A stretch of 64,000 bases of DNA from Nothopassalora personata (lineage: Eukaryota; Ascomycota; Dothideomycetes; Mycosphaerellales; Mycosphaerellaceae), in contig CM066291.1 in assembly GCA_033816765.1 (NCBI GenBank), positions 2,542,001 to 2,606,000 on the forward strand, written 5' to 3'. The notes beneath the pieces are model-generated. The model ran no database searches. It had not been told where the DNA came from and saw only the letters and a list, made by a program, of their open reading frames with translations. How positions within the stretch are numbered: position 1 is the stretch's first letter; each line of letters starts with the position of its first letter. Position numbers and translations under genes: made by a program. Shown one piece after another: positions 12,715-22,211 of this stretch.

Positions 12715-13617
12715 CAGTGAAACGTGAGGTCAGGTCGATCACATGCAGCCGCGCTAAAGATCCCTGCACGTCGGTTGAGAACGGAAGGCTCCACCGTTGA
12801 TCATGTATTTTCTCTCAGCGCGGCGCAATCCACGCGCGAAATGCTCCGACCTCACTGGACTTCACATGGCTACCGACTACTGTACAACACCAACACACGC
12901 CGCCACCGTCATGCCAGATGACAAGCCATGCCGACTATTGGCTCTCCCTAGCACTTCGTACGCAATTCACGACACCTTCCTACCCCCAAATTGTGGAGTC
13001 CTCCAAGGTCGATACAGGGGAGGTGAGATTTCGACGTGACGGGACTTCTTACCGCACCATAGACTCAGCCGAGACCGGTGGCTGGCTCCCTTGTCACATA
13101 GTGGCGAGGAGCATAAGTATGAGCTGTTCGAAGGCACCGTGGCCAAGTTCTGCATGTCATTCGACGGACTGCCAAAGGACGGCAAGCCGCGCAAGAGCTC
13201 AGGCTCAGAGGGGATAGAGTGGTGAAAGAGCGGATAGAGGAGATACATGCACCGAGGCGCGACCGGAACAATATCCCTCTTGGCGAAGCGAAGGATCGCA
13301 CAACAGCGACTCTGTCAAGAGGCGTGGTATGCCCTCTGCGGCTTCCGCTTCTGTAATGTGCTACAGGCTCGGTTCATTCACTACCCAGAAATACCTAGAA
13401 CAATTTGAAGTAGCGCACATTCACTCCACGTGCGCGGACCTCACTCAGCAGTCACTTTTCTCCTCCGTTACCTCAAATCGACATATCCTCGACTGCCCCA
13501 TCGCCATCGCACCGCCGTCGTCAACACACCACCTCTACCCCATCATCTCGAATGTAACACCTCGAACGAACCACACGACACAATCATTCGCCGCCACCAC
13601 CAAGTCCTCGACATCCC

Positions 13618-14142
13618 CGTCACGTCTGCTCGGATTGCCACGTGAGCTGAGAGACCTCATCTACAGCTACCTTCACCATAGCGCCAGACTCACCAAGGAC
13701 AATTCCGTCGAAGGGAAGATCAACCTGGCACCGAGAGTCTACGTGTCCCACCTCCCCCTCACCGACATGCGCTTTGTCTGCAAGCAGATCAAGTACGAAT
13801 ACAAGGAGACGATCGCGAGACCCAGACCAGTCAACATTCTCGTCAAGCGCCCACAGAACCATCATACCCTGATTCAATCTCATTCTCAATCCCGGCGTGC
13901 CACTACACACCATCACGAACGAGGCAGAGGCCATTGGCAAAGGGCTACTGCTCTTCTTGAGCGACGTCGGCGAGCTACAGCGCTGGCCAAAGCTGGAAGG
14001 ATCCGCGGTTCAGACCTCGTGTCACGCCCCCTTTGTGCATGCGGGGCGGCAGGCCGGAGCCGTCTTGAACTTTTCCGGAGTGATGCCGCTCTGCTCGCAG
14101 AAAGTCGCGCTCGAACAACATTCAGAGGCACCGGCGGGATGA
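13618..14142 (+). pseudogene. Decayed F-box-like gene, copy B
   Basis: The frame from 13618 reads SRLLGLPRELRDLIYSYLHH, then LAPRVYVSHLPLTDMRFVCK and QIKYEYKETI, matching copy A segment by segment. Near 13860-13890 coding shifts to the next frame (LHTITNEAEAIGKGLLLFLS), which stops at 14142. Further coding-like shreds (around 14145-14230) are in mixed frames. The same family is represented twice within 3 kb, both copies damaged. Confidence 0.45.
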
Positions 14143-14383
14143 AATGTAGTATTGGACAAGGAACGCCGAAGAGCGCTGCACGTGTTCCGGAGTCTGGTAG
14201 GGCAATCAGAATATGCCGTGTACAAGAGTGTCAGTATATAGTGGTTGGATTGAGTACAGCCAAGGTTCGCCAGAATGTTCGGTTGGTTGACACTAATATG
14301 GTACGGCGACGTGAAATGCAGCGTCGTCTGATAGACGAGGCAAGAGGTAGCATTTTGGGAATGGCCGAGTCCGTTGATAGAGC

Positions 14384-15436
14384 TCAGGCACGAGCTTCAC
14401 CACTTGGCTGCTGGTTCGCAGACGGGGGCAGCGTCGAGTTCTGAGATTGCGAGCTCTGCTGCTGCGATAGCTGCGGATCCTAGCAGAATGTCAGCGGTGG
14501 TCAATACTAGAACACCACGATGAGCAACCATACCTTATACTCCTCACTTGGCTGCTGGTTCGCAGGCGGGGGCAGCGTCGAGTCTTGAGATTGCGAGCTC
14601 TGCTGCTGCGGTAGCTGCGGACCCTAGCAGAATATCAGCGGTGGTCAATACTAGAACACCACGATGAGCAAACATACCTCATACTCCTCGTTCTTTGGCA
14701 AATACGCAGCCTCTCCATTATCAAGATCCGCATACATGTTGATCTCCTCATCATTCATCGCCTCAACACGCGCGTTATCCCACGCATACCACCTCTCCGT
14801 CAGAGTGTGCTTGATAGCTTTCATCGTCTTCCTGATCTGTCATCCACAGTCGTTAGCCCACCATCGCACCAACCACATTCATTCTGGTACATCACTCACC
14901 TCAGTCTTCCTAACATCACTCTCATGCAACCCGTACATATTCCCAATCCTCTCCCGTTCCGCCGCATATGAATTCAACCTACTAATCTCCTTCAAACAAA
15001 CCCACCACAACCGATGCAAATCGTCCCAGTCCTTGTTCCTTAGCTCCGCCACAGTCCACGCTCGACCGTGCGCATTCATTTCCTCGGGCGTCGCCATAGC
15101 TTTGCGATCTTGGGGGAAGAAGTCCCAAAGGCCATGGTCTTCGTCGACTTCGATTTGGGTGCGCTGGGATGGGTCCAGGACAGGTTTGGGGAGGTTCTCG
15201 AGCTTGACGGAGAGGGTCTGTTTCTTGCCGATGCCTGTGCGGCGTAAGGCTGAGACGCCACGGTTGCGGTTGCGGTCTTTGCGGGCGTATTGATGGGTTG
15301 TGGTTGAGAATGAGGTGGTTTGGTGGGGCGCGAGGGAGGGCAGAAGGAAGGCGGGTGGGATCGCTGTGGCGCGGGCGACGGGTGTCTTGAATACGCTGGC
15401 GAGGAGTGATCGGGTGGTGCAGTGCATTGCGGCCAT
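14384..15436 (-). CDS. MRPL4: Mitochondrial ribosomal protein uL29m (MRPL47 / yeast Mrpl4)
   Basis: A large-subunit protein of the mitochondrial ribosome. Exons read on the minus strand: 15436-14900, 14836-14678, 14623-14534, 14479-14384, with introns of 63, 54 and 54 bp (donors GTGAGT, GTATGT, GTATGG), all phase 0. About 293 aa. The N-terminus from MAAMHC is Arg/Ser/Thr-rich and acid-poor, fitting a mitochondrial presequence. The core has the family motif RAWTVAELRNKDWDDLHRLW followed by WVCLKEISRL. Exons 3 and 4 both encode a Gln/Ser/Pro-rich tail and are near-identical, because a 144-bp block (54-bp intron plus 90-bp exon) is duplicated. An in-frame ATG at 15550 exists, but its extension is not presequence-like. 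The core is certain; use of both tail exons is inferred. Confidence 0.9.
14390..14677 (-). repeat. 144-bp tandem duplication carrying a whole intron plus exon
   Basis: Two adjacent blocks, 14390-14533 and 14534-14677, align end to end with about a dozen substitutions and no length change. Each contains a 54-bp intron with intact GT and TAG ends followed by an exon of 90 in-frame bases, so the duplication adds 30 residues without changing frame. Confidence 0.9.
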
Positions 15437-15775
15437 AGTGATGGGTGTAGGTGATGTCGTGTCCTGCTGGGTGAAGTCCAATGCTGCATCTCCTGCGGCG
15501 CGAAGGAGATGCGGTGAGTGTGGCCGACGCGGCCGAGACATCCGCTTCACTTATCATCTACCCCTTCCTCTTCTTCCTCATCACCACCAGACTGTGGTTC
15601 AGACAGGCGACAGTAACGGAATTCTTACCTCAGTCGTGTTATCGACATATATCGAATGGAGCATACGCTTTTGCGCTCGGCCTATCGTTCGTATGTGTGA
15701 CATACTAACGATATTTATGTGCTAGGTCATCTTGCTACTTCGGACTAGGTCAATACAACTACTTCCCCCCCCCCC

Positions 15776-16692
15776 CCAGCTTTAATCTCCTCCATGGCCC
15801 GATGAGCTTCAGCAATATCATCAGACTGGAAGGTCTTGCCAATTGAGATAGACAGAGTCCCGGCCTCGATCCGCAGCACCAGCTCCTGCAGTGGCGTCAT
15901 CATAAAATTCTCCGTTCCTCCCGAGTACGTGGCCAGATAAACCGCGTAGGTATGGCACCCATCGGCTCAAAGTCCTTCAGAATCTAACTATTGCCAACCA
16001 TCCCAGCCATGCAGACGATGCCGTGCGGTGCGACACACTGCAAAGAGTCGAGCAGCGTGGTTGTGCCAACCAACTCCAGAACCTTGTTGACGCCTGCGCC
16101 ATCTGTCTGTTTCTTGACCCCTCAGCGATGAAGTCAGAGCCGATAACGACCTGACTGGCGCCAGCCTTCTTCAGCAAGTCTTCTCTCGAAGCACTGCGAG
16201 TTGTCGGGAAGACTTCCACCCCGTGGTTCCTGGCAATCGCCGCAGCAGCAAGTCCAACGCTCGTGGTACCGCCTCTGATCAGCAACCTCTCCCCGGTTTT
16301 GACCTTTCAGCTGTTAAACAAAGACCCACAGGCAGTCTGTAACATTTCGCCGCAGCCTCGAGGCTCTCCCGGCTCAAACTGGGGTGGCACTGATGTCACC
16401 CTCGTTGAACTTGCCGCCCAGCGCTGCGACGACAAGGCCAGTAGCTTCTATGCCAATGATCCGTGTAAAAAGCACTTTTGGGCTGTGGTCTTGTCTTGTG
16501 AAGAGTTCGGACCTTGTCAGGCCGAAGGCTTTGACGTGTATGAGAACCCAGCCTGGTTCCGGTACTGGTACTGCTAGGCGCTGAAGTGGACTAGCTTAAG
16601 TGTCCTACACATGGAACCGTAGGTGTTCTCATACCTCTTCTACCTTCAGAACTCCAGGCCCGCCCGGCTGGTAAATGACTACGGCTTTCATG
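15776..16692 (-). pseudogene. Decayed zinc-type (MDR) alcohol dehydrogenase/quinone oxidoreductase
   Basis: On the minus strand the remnant begins MKAVVIYQPGGPGVLKVEE, typical of MDR reductases, followed by an intron-like GTATGA. It then continues with PGWVLIHVKAFGLTRSELFT and a stretch ending GGKFNEGDI, then a frame break. About 60 residues that family members have before the cofactor fold are missing. Next come EMLQTACGSLF, a stop, and the cofactor-binding segment LLIRGGTTSVGLAAAAIA, which stays open for about 60 codons before another shift. The C-terminal third survives only as shreds down to a 13-C run at 15765-15777. Stops, frameshifts and the internal deletion make it nonfunctional. Confidence 0.75.
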
Positions 16693-17163
16693 CTCGTTGG
16701 TGGCATGGCTATATCTAAGATGAGTTCTTGTATCGGTTTTGGGTAACGAACTGTCCCCGAGAATTGTGCTACTTGCACCGGCTGCTCAGACTACCAAGAA
16801 AGATATAACGGTACCGATATCACTAACTTCGGCATTCTTATGCCTGACGAAAGCCCAGGCCCTCAGGTTCATATCGTGAACGAATATCGCGCCAATTTGC
16901 ATAGTGTGATGAAGCAGTGAAGACCGGCGTAGTACGTTGAAATCAAGTTCACGAATGCTTGGCATGATCCCGAGAGTATTAGGTCACAGGGTGGTGTGCG
17001 ATGTTGACAAGCGCCAGTTCCTCTGGCAAATCCGAAAGAAAGCATGACGTCTATAGCTTTCACTCTATCCGTATACCACCACACAGCGTTGCCAACATTC
17101 ATCGTGACGTTCTACTTTGTCCCCATACCAGCCCACACCGTCGCCGATTGACGATCCGATTTT
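16693..17163. other. Intergenic, no gene seen
   Basis: Separates the MDR pseudogene from the 3' end of the GH32 gene. Nothing recognised. Confidence 0.4.
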
Positions 17164-19041
17164 CTAATGTATCCCTATTCCATCCCACAGCGTTGCCGAC
17201 ACCAGTTCACTATTCTCACAACGCGGCCCCTCCTGACCAATCACATCATCCACGAAGAACTTGATACCGAAAGTATCCTCTGCCGCGTACAGTCTCGTAC
17301 TGATTGCAGTCCTGCCGTTGATGAACACCTCCAGCACCGAGTTATCACGCCATGCGCGAATGTGCAATTTCTCACTCGTCTTTGTGCCTGTCGCTGGATC
17401 TCTCGTGGTGAACAGTGTATGTGGCGCCACTTCTGGTGCACTATTGATCAGTTCCGACGAGTTCAAAATTGGGAAAGCTGGCCTGTTGATGACGAAGTTC
17501 TCGGAAGGTTGGTCGAAGAATAGAGTCGTTGAGCGAGCGAAGTCGCCGGAGTGATCGATGCTCAAGCCAATGTTGTGGGCGTTTGGCGCTACCTCGAATA
17601 TTGCCTCGAGTTCCCAGCGATTGGTCTGGATCTCGTCTGAAGTGAAGGATACATCGCTCGAGCCTGTGTGTAGAGCTTTTCTGCCCAAGTCCGTTCGTCG
17701 CACGGTCGACGCTTGTCTGAGTGTCTGTACGAGTGGTTCGTATGGCTGGCTGACGAGGGTGCGTATCGTGTATGAGCCATGCTCATCTTCCTCTTTCTCG
17801 ATCGAGGTGATAGACGACAGGTCCGAGGTAGAACCTGCGATGACATGATTCATTGTCATCAAGTGCAGCTCTCGTGGCATCGACAATAGCCCACTCCAGC
17901 CTTGAGCATGTCTCAAATCATCACAAAGATCTTCTTCCGTGATCCAGCCCCACACGACTTGGTTTTGTGTTCTCGGTTCGAAGAATGAGTTTGCAGCATA
18001 CAGACAGCCGTGGTCGAGACGGCCGCCGAAATCGTACCTCATCTCTACTGGACTCCTGTGTAGAGATGTACTTGTTGGTCGTTGGAGCGACCCCGATAGC
18101 CAAAGCTGACCTCGTGCAGGCCTCGAAGGCCCGCATGATCGCGAGTCTGAAGGTCTTCGCTCAGGTATACATCCCTCGGTGCCGCAAACCAGAAGGTCGC
18201 GTGTAATACTTGTATCTGCTTCACTTCGAAGGGTCGCAAAATTGCTGACTTCCCAATTGCTACCAAAGTCGCCAGACCATCTTGATCGTTTGAAGTTCAG
18301 CCCGAAACTCGCCAACGGGCCAATATACTCCCACTTTCGCAGATCGGCCGCTTCGATAGCATAAAGAAAAGTTGTTGGCGTAGTATCTCGAATGCCACCA
18401 GATATAAGGCCGAATAGAGTCCGCTCATCGTCTCTCCCCAGAAACTCTGCCATACTAGGCCAACGTCCAACGAACGGATCTCGCCAGCCTGTGACGTCGA
18501 GACCTACAGGCTCGTGAGGCAGGATTGGATTTGCATCGATCTTATCCCAAGTTGTCCCGCCATCGGAGGACTCAGCAAGACTTAGGCCCTCGGAACATTT
18601 AACGTGCGGTAACGTATGGTGGATCGGAAGATCGGAAACGGAAGTGTAGGCGATCGTGATCTTGTTCTCTGGACCATTGATCATACAGCCAGTGAACACG
18701 CCCTTTTCATCATACGTCTTGTCTGGTGAGAGCTGCGGTGTATCGTTGATCTCCCAGTGGATCATATCTGTCGATGTCGCAGTTCCCCACGCAATATCGC
18801 CCCAGTCCGGCCCATTCGGGTTCCATTGAAAAGAGATATGGTATAGACCCGTGCTCGGATCGTAGCCTGGCGCGCAAGGATCGTTCATCCAGCCTGAAGA
18901 TGGCTGTAGATGGTAAGAAGGCCTCCATTGTTCTTTCTGGTCACCTCTTCGTGCCTCATCATAAGAAGGTGTTGTGGGAAGTGTTTCTGCTTCTGAGAGG
19001 GTAGAAGTTGGCGTGAGCTCAGCGGAACTGGAGGAACTCAT
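17164..19041 (-). CDS. Glycoside hydrolase family 32 beta-fructofuranosidase (invertase/inulinase type)
   Basis: Expected to hydrolyse fructosyl bonds in sucrose or fructans. One exon, about 625 aa from the ATG at 19041. An upstream in-frame ATG (19092) adds 17 residues that include a weak hydrophobic stretch, so secretion is uncertain. Catalytic motifs are seen: nucleophile Asp in GWMNDPCAPG (about residue 54), transition-state stabiliser in GWRDPF (Asp about 188), and acid/base Glu in NWEVSNF (about 264). The N-terminal five-blade propeller runs to about 420, with the C-terminal beta-sandwich after it (LEVFINGR near the end). The gene diverges from an MFS sugar permease across about 725 bp, and a Zn2Cys6 factor lies beyond, so co-regulation by the available sugar is likely. 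Substrate preference cannot be read from the sequence. Confidence 0.92.
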   Translation of the reverse strand: MSSSSSAELTPTSTLSEAETLPTTPSYDEARRGDQKEQWRPSYHLQPSSGWMNDPCAPGYDPSTGLYHISFQWNPNGPDWGDIAWGTATSTDMIHWEINDTPQLSPDKTYDEKGVFTGCMINGPENKITIAYTSVSDLPIHHTLPHVKCSEGLSLAESSDGGTTWDKIDANPILPHEPVGLDVTGWRDPFVGRWPSMAEFLGRDDERTLFGLISGGIRDTTPTTFLYAIEAADLRKWEYIGPLASFGLNFKRSRWSGDFGSNWEVSNFATLRSEADTSITRDLLVCGTEGCIPERRPSDSRSCGPSRPARGQLWLSGSLQRPTSTSLHRSPVEMRYDFGGRLDHGCLYAANSFFEPRTQNQVVWGWITEEDLCDDLRHAQGWSGLLSMPRELHLMTMNHVIAGSTSDLSSITSIEKEEDEHGSYTIRTLVSQPYEPLVQTLRQASTVRRTDLGRKALHTGSSDVSFTSDEIQTNRWELEAIFEVAPNAHNIGLSIDHSGDFARSTTLFFDQPSENFVINRPAFPILNSSELINSAPEVAPHTLFTTRDPATGTKTSEKLHIRAWRDNSVLEVFINGRTAISTRLYAAEDTFGIKFFVDDVIGQEGPRCENSELVSATLWDGIGIH

Positions 19042-19767
19042 GTTCGCCACCCCTAGAATCATGTGGAATTTTGTGGGCAGTAGTAGGCACAAGACTAAGG
19101 CGCGGTGTGTATTTCGTGAACGAGAGAGCAGACAGTCGACAACTAAATCGTAGTCTGACCCTTGTGTGGACGGAAATGATCAGTAACATGGCGACTGGCC
19201 GTAGATGCACCGCAAGGCTGCACGCCGATAGCACATGGCTCTGAAGATGGGTGGAGACATGGCGGCCAAATTAAGAATCGTACAATACTGCCGATGCCTC
19301 TAGGAGGGACCTGCACAGGGGCATTTTTCCGTGGAGAACGGAGGAAGAAGGATTGTGTTTGGGGAGGCCCCCCCCCCCCCCCCCCGGGCGACGAGTGCAC
19401 GTCGTGCACAACTCCACTAAATTTAGGGCGCTCCGATCAAATATTGACTAAGATCACCCAGACAACAGGTAGCGTAATTTTTCATTTCATTAGGCTGTCA
19501 TCCTGGCGAGTATCGCCGGAAGTACTCTCTGCTTTGGGGTTGTTTCGACGTTCTGCAGAACCAACGGACAAGGAGTCGAGATCGATCATACATAAAGACC
19601 CACGCTGCCATGGCTTCACTGTCGTCTCCAGCTTATCGGTGGTCCCAGCATCGTTGCCAGCATCTAACACTTACTTGAGTCCGTTGAACTGAAGCACACC
19701 AAGGTCTATGCTGAGTTCACGGATATTGCTATCATATACAACCCCCTTCCACAGAGGTCCTCGCACC
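19042..19767. promoter_or_regulatory. Shared divergent promoter region of GH32 and MFS permease
   Basis: A 726-bp gap between divergent starts. It contains an 18-C homopolymer (19368-19385) and no gene. Regulator sites were not identified by eye. Confidence 0.45.
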
Positions 19768-21554
19768 ATGTCAGTGCGTGCCATCTCCATGGATGGCGCC
19801 GAGACTGCTGGCACGGCCGAAGAGATGTCTCGTCTTGCGCGGCTCGCGCGGGTCGAGACCATAATCCGCAACGATGCCTCAGCTGCCGCAGATGCGGAAA
19901 TCACCATGTCACTCATGGAAGGACTCAAACTGTATCCAGCAGCTGTCGCATGGTCTATGGCCATCTCCACATGTATCATCATGGAAGGATTTGATCTTGT
20001 CCTCGTCAATGGTTTATACGGGCAGCCGGCATTCGCAAAGCGATTCGGATCGCTTGCTGAAAACGGCACGTACCAGATCTCTGCGGCATGGCAGACTGGA
20101 CTCTCCAATGGAGCACTTGTCGGCGAAATCCTGGGACTCATGGTCGTCGGTACCGTCGCAGAGAAGCTTGGCTATCGCAAGACGTTGATGATGGCGCTGG
20201 CTTCAATCACGGGCTTCATCTTCATCACATTCTTCGCTCAGAGCTTGCCAATGCTGCTGGTCGGCGAGATCCTCTGCGGTCTCCCGTGGGGCGCTTTTGT
20301 GAGTTGCCTTTTGCAAGCTTTGGGACCTTTTCTGACCTCGCTGCCTCCTAGCAAACTCTGACGACGACCTACGCAAGTGAAGTGTGCCCCGTAGCGCTCA
20401 GACCCTATCTCACGACATACGTCAACTTGTGTTGGGTGATCGGCCAGTTCCTTAGCTCTGGCGTCCTTAAAGGGGTAGCAACCATGGAAGGTCCACTAGC
20501 CTACAAATTGCCATTCGGCCTGCAATGGATATGGCCATTGCCGCTCCTCGTCGTGCTGTATTTGGCTCCGGAGTGTAAGCATACGCATGTTCCATCAAAC
20601 ACGAGTTCTGTAACTAACATCTTCTTAGCCCCCTGGTGGCTAGTCCGCAAGGATCGTAAAGAGGATGCTAAGCGCCAGCTCATGCGGCTTACAGCGCGCA
20701 AAAGCAGTTCTCACTTCGATGCCGATCAGACTATCAATTTGATGGTCTACACCACCGAGCTAGAAAAGGCGAGTCAGGAAGGTACCAGCTACCGGGACTG
20801 CTTCAAAGGGTTTGATCTACGGCGCATGGAAATCGCAGCTGTGGTCTGGGCTATTCAAATCACGGGCGGCGGCTATATCATAAGCTACGCCACCTATTTC
20901 TTCGAGCAAGCGGGCCTGAACCCATCTGGCGCCTTTTCTATGAACTTAGGATTGACTGGCTTGGCATGTGTCGGTACGCTCCTCTCCTGGTTCCTCATGA
21001 GCATGTTTGGTCGCCGATCTCTATACATCTGGGGCCAGATCGGATGTATCGCGTGTCTCGTGGTAGCGGGGTGCCTGGGACTCAAAATCGACAGCAACAA
21101 AAGCCGCGGCTGGGGTGTCGGAGGCATGATCATGCTCTTCACATTCATCTACGACCTCAGCGTGGGTCCTGTCTGCTATTGCATCGTGGCAGAGATTCCT
21201 TCTACGCGATTGAGGAACAAGACTGTGGTCCTCGCTCGCAATCTGTACAACATCTCTGGCATCGTGGCCAATGTTCTCTTCACGCATCAGCTCAACCCCG
21301 AGGACTGGAATTGGGGTACCAAAACTTGCTTCTTCTGGGCAGGAAGCGCAGCATTGTTCGCCACATGGACTTACTTCCGCCTTCCAGAGACCAAGGGCCG
21401 TACATTCACTGAGCTTGACATGTTGTTCGCAGCGAATGTACCGGCGCGCAAGTTCAAGACTACTGAAGTCGATGCTTTTGGGTCGGACGATATCGAGACG
21501 ACGAAGGTCAAGGCAGACAAGACGGAAGTCGTACATAGAGAGCATGCCGGCTGA
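19768..21554 (+). CDS. MFS sugar transporter, alpha-glucoside/maltose permease-like
   Basis: A 12-helix proton-symporter-type plasma-membrane carrier, about 559 aa from three exons: 19768-20298, 20352-20574 and 20629-21554. The 53- and 54-bp introns start GTGAGT and GTAAGC and end CTAG and TTAG. Splicing restores PESPWWLVRK, the sugar-porter loop after helix 6. Other features: a cytoplasmic N-terminus of about 60 residues, EGFDLVLVNGLYGQPAF in helix 1 as in maltose permeases, GYRKTLMMAL and GRRSLYIWG loops, and RLPETKGRTFTELD after helix 12. The start has a good CACCATGTC context; an upstream in-frame ATG at 19708 looks less likely. It sits head to head with GH32 and so probably imports the sucrose-type substrate or its products (inference). 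Confidence 0.93.
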
Positions 21555-22211
21555 GCTGAGCATGAATCTCGTCGGAACCGGTGGTTAGAGGTATCGTTGT
21601 ACATATAACATCAATAACTGAGAAATTGAAGCTCCATGTCATGATATCGCACATTTCCCATCCCCGTGCAAACTTCGGTCGATGCCTAGCGCGAATTTAC
21701 GCGATGGTCACGACTCTATGCTGGCTATGCCAACCATGATTCCGCTCTGCTGCTCTGCACCTCCCACAATCACGCGTAGTACGGCACACCACGCCGAGGT
21801 TCAGCCGGTATGGTGGCCCACGCACGAACGACAAAGTCTGTCAATCCAAATACACGACAACGCCCACAAGCCGGACCTCGCAAGAGACAGCCTGGTCGTG
21901 CTGCTAGGAGACTTACAGCAGCAAGCACTTATTACCGGCAGACCCCGCTGAGCTTGTGGAAGAATTCACTTTGCTCATGGAAGACATCCCTATGACCTCT
22001 GAACTGTGGGATGATGACGACGATGCAGACACGGGGGACGCGCTGTTCGATCTTGAGACTTGTATTCTCGGACATTACGCCTGCCGGCATTTCATGAGAC
22101 GCTATCACTGCCATCTGACGACGATGAAAGCAGCATGGACTACTCCGAGGGATGAGAAACCGATGTGGTGAAGGCTAGCGTGCGGGATTGGTCCTGCAGG
22201 TGAAGCGCAAT
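21555..22211. other. Intergenic between permease and regulator
   Basis: The 3' ends of the permease and the Zn2Cys6 gene face each other. A 71-codon frame at 21956-22171 with an Asp-rich run is the only open frame of note and is unsupported. Confidence 0.4.

Noticed and set aside
17921..18266. Possible frameshift in the middle of GH32
   Set aside because: The Arg/Ser-rich stretch after CIPE looks odd, but the same frame resumes with RGQLWLSGSLQ and a normal GH32 continuation, so a variable loop is more likely.
19368..19385. 18-C homopolymer near the GH32 promoter as a regulatory site
   Set aside because: No evidence beyond composition; long poly-C runs also occur at 15765 and in the chromovirus LTR and may be assembly-sensitive.
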